DNA of 5,574 nt from CAYJRW01 sp964372865. Lineage in GTDB: Bacteria; Patescibacteriota; Minisyncoccia; Minisyncoccales; 2-12-FULL-40-12. This document shows positions 5,191 through 5,574 of this stretch, piece by piece (within the stretch, counting starts at the first letter, position 1; each line of letters begins with the position of its first letter). The stretch is taken from contig CAYJRW010000033.1 of assembly GCA_964372865.1 (NCBI GenBank), positions 1 to 5,574 on the forward strand, given 5' to 3'. Both the position numbers and the translations under genes were made by a program. The notes below the pieces were generated by a model. It had not been told where the DNA came from, did no database searches, and saw only the letters and a program-made list of their open reading frames with translations.

Positions 5191-5535
5191 ATGGAAGAAA
5201 TGGAGGAAAATAAAATCACCTGGAAATTTAGAGGTAAATTGGTTGATGCTAATCCATGGACAATTTATACGGATAACGACATTATTGATGTGTGGTCTGC
5301 TGTTGAGAGATTCTTGAAATCAATTGATGGCAAACCAGTTATGCATAAGCAAGAGTGGGTTGAAGGTGATAGGTACAAGTATATAGTTTTTGTGGACGAG
5401 AGGTCTAGAAGTAAATTTGACTATAGCAAAGGTTGCATTATTCTCCAAACTGCCCTCGGGGCGTTTGAGTATTTGCAAGTAGAGATTAAAATTTGCAAAG
5501 GTCAATGGCTTATGGTGACTGAGGTTAAAAAATAA
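5191..5535 (+). CDS. Hypothetical 114-residue soluble protein
   Basis: I do not recognise this protein. It has no signal peptide or membrane helix and is charged at both ends (MEEMEENK at the start, EVKK at the end). It reads as a small alpha/beta domain: a strand-like KITWKFRGKLV (8-18), a helix DVWSAVERFLKSIDG (33-47), then several probable strands (KYIVFVDE, GCIILQTALG, YLQVEIKI, QWLMVTEVKK). Tryptophans at 11, 23, 34, 56 and 105 are many for this size. Evidence that it is a real gene: a proper Shine-Dalgarno site, a start 49 bases after tRNA-Val, amphipathic periodicity in the translation, and a strong hairpin just after the stop. The reverse-strand open frame over its second half looks like a shadow. 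It may be transcribed with the tRNA or alone; no promoter is clear. A lineage-specific gene or a small transferred cargo gene is possible. Confidence 0.7.
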   Translation: MEEMEENKITWKFRGKLVDANPWTIYTDNDIIDVWSAVERFLKSIDGKPVMHKQEWVEGDRYKYIVFVDERSRSKFDYSKGCIILQTALGAFEYLQVEIKICKGQWLMVTEVKK

Positions 5536-5542
5536 TTTACTT

Positions 5543-5572
5543 GGGCGCCGGGCAGTTTTTTGCCCTGCGCCC
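5543..5572 (+). terminator. GC-rich hairpin, probable terminator at the window edge
   Basis: GGGCGC (5543-5548) pairs with GCGCCC (5567-5572), then after one C-T mismatch GGGC (5550-5553) pairs with GCCC (5562-5565) around the loop AGTTTTTT. Ten base pairs, nine or ten of them G-C, stand out in this AT-rich window, 7 bases after the preceding stop. The U-tract expected after a terminator would lie beyond the window, so the call is provisional; a dispersed palindromic repeat is the main alternative. Confidence 0.55.
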
Positions 5573-5574
5573 AC

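Noticed and set aside
5320..5574. Minus-strand open frame running to the window edge
   Set aside because: It reads through the GC-rich hairpin and antisense to the gene with a good Shine-Dalgarno site; its translation has no recognisable protein pattern.

Overview
The window looks like chromosome from a Patescibacteria (Candidate Phyla Radiation) bacterium, probably of the Parcubacteria side. This is inferred from an AT-rich sequence, tightly packed small genes, ribosomal genes without Shine-Dalgarno sites, and several lineage-restricted membrane proteins beside core genes. TGA terminates three clearly intact genes (the methyltransferase, MltG and L7/L12), so the code is the ordinary bacterial one. 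That argues against Gracilibacteria/Absconditabacteria, which read TGA as glycine. No database search was possible; family names rest on motifs read by eye.

Region 1 (2-3027, + strand) is a compact operon of four genes. It holds a small three-helix membrane protein with a histidine cluster, an isoaspartyl-protein methyltransferase (pcm), the endolytic murein transglycosylase mltG, and a membrane-anchored surface protein that joins a KNH/Ig-like domain to a DUF1554 lectin-like domain. The last three genes are linked by ATGA overlaps, which suggests translational coupling of a cell-envelope group. The operon's own promoter lies outside the window.

Region 2 (3035-4080, + strand) is the rplJ-rplL ribosomal stalk operon. 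It has a good sigma-70-type promoter, an L10-leader RNA and an intrinsic terminator just before rplJ. The stem closing the leader and the terminator hairpin use the same bases, so they exclude each other. This is the most interesting regulatory object in the window. rplJL stands apart from its usual neighbours rplKA and rpoBC.

Region 3 (4081-5016, - strand) is one gene that meets rplL stop-to-stop with no bases between. It encodes a tail-anchored protein with a PP2C-like fold in which the metal-binding aspartates appear to be lost.

Region 4 (5070-5574, + strand) holds tRNA-Val(CAC) without an encoded CCA, then an unrecognised 114-residue gene with the clearest ribosome binding site in the window, then a GC-rich hairpin at the window edge that is probably its terminator. 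I see no mobile element, CRISPR array or integration site, and no gene-free stretch longer than about 300 bases.
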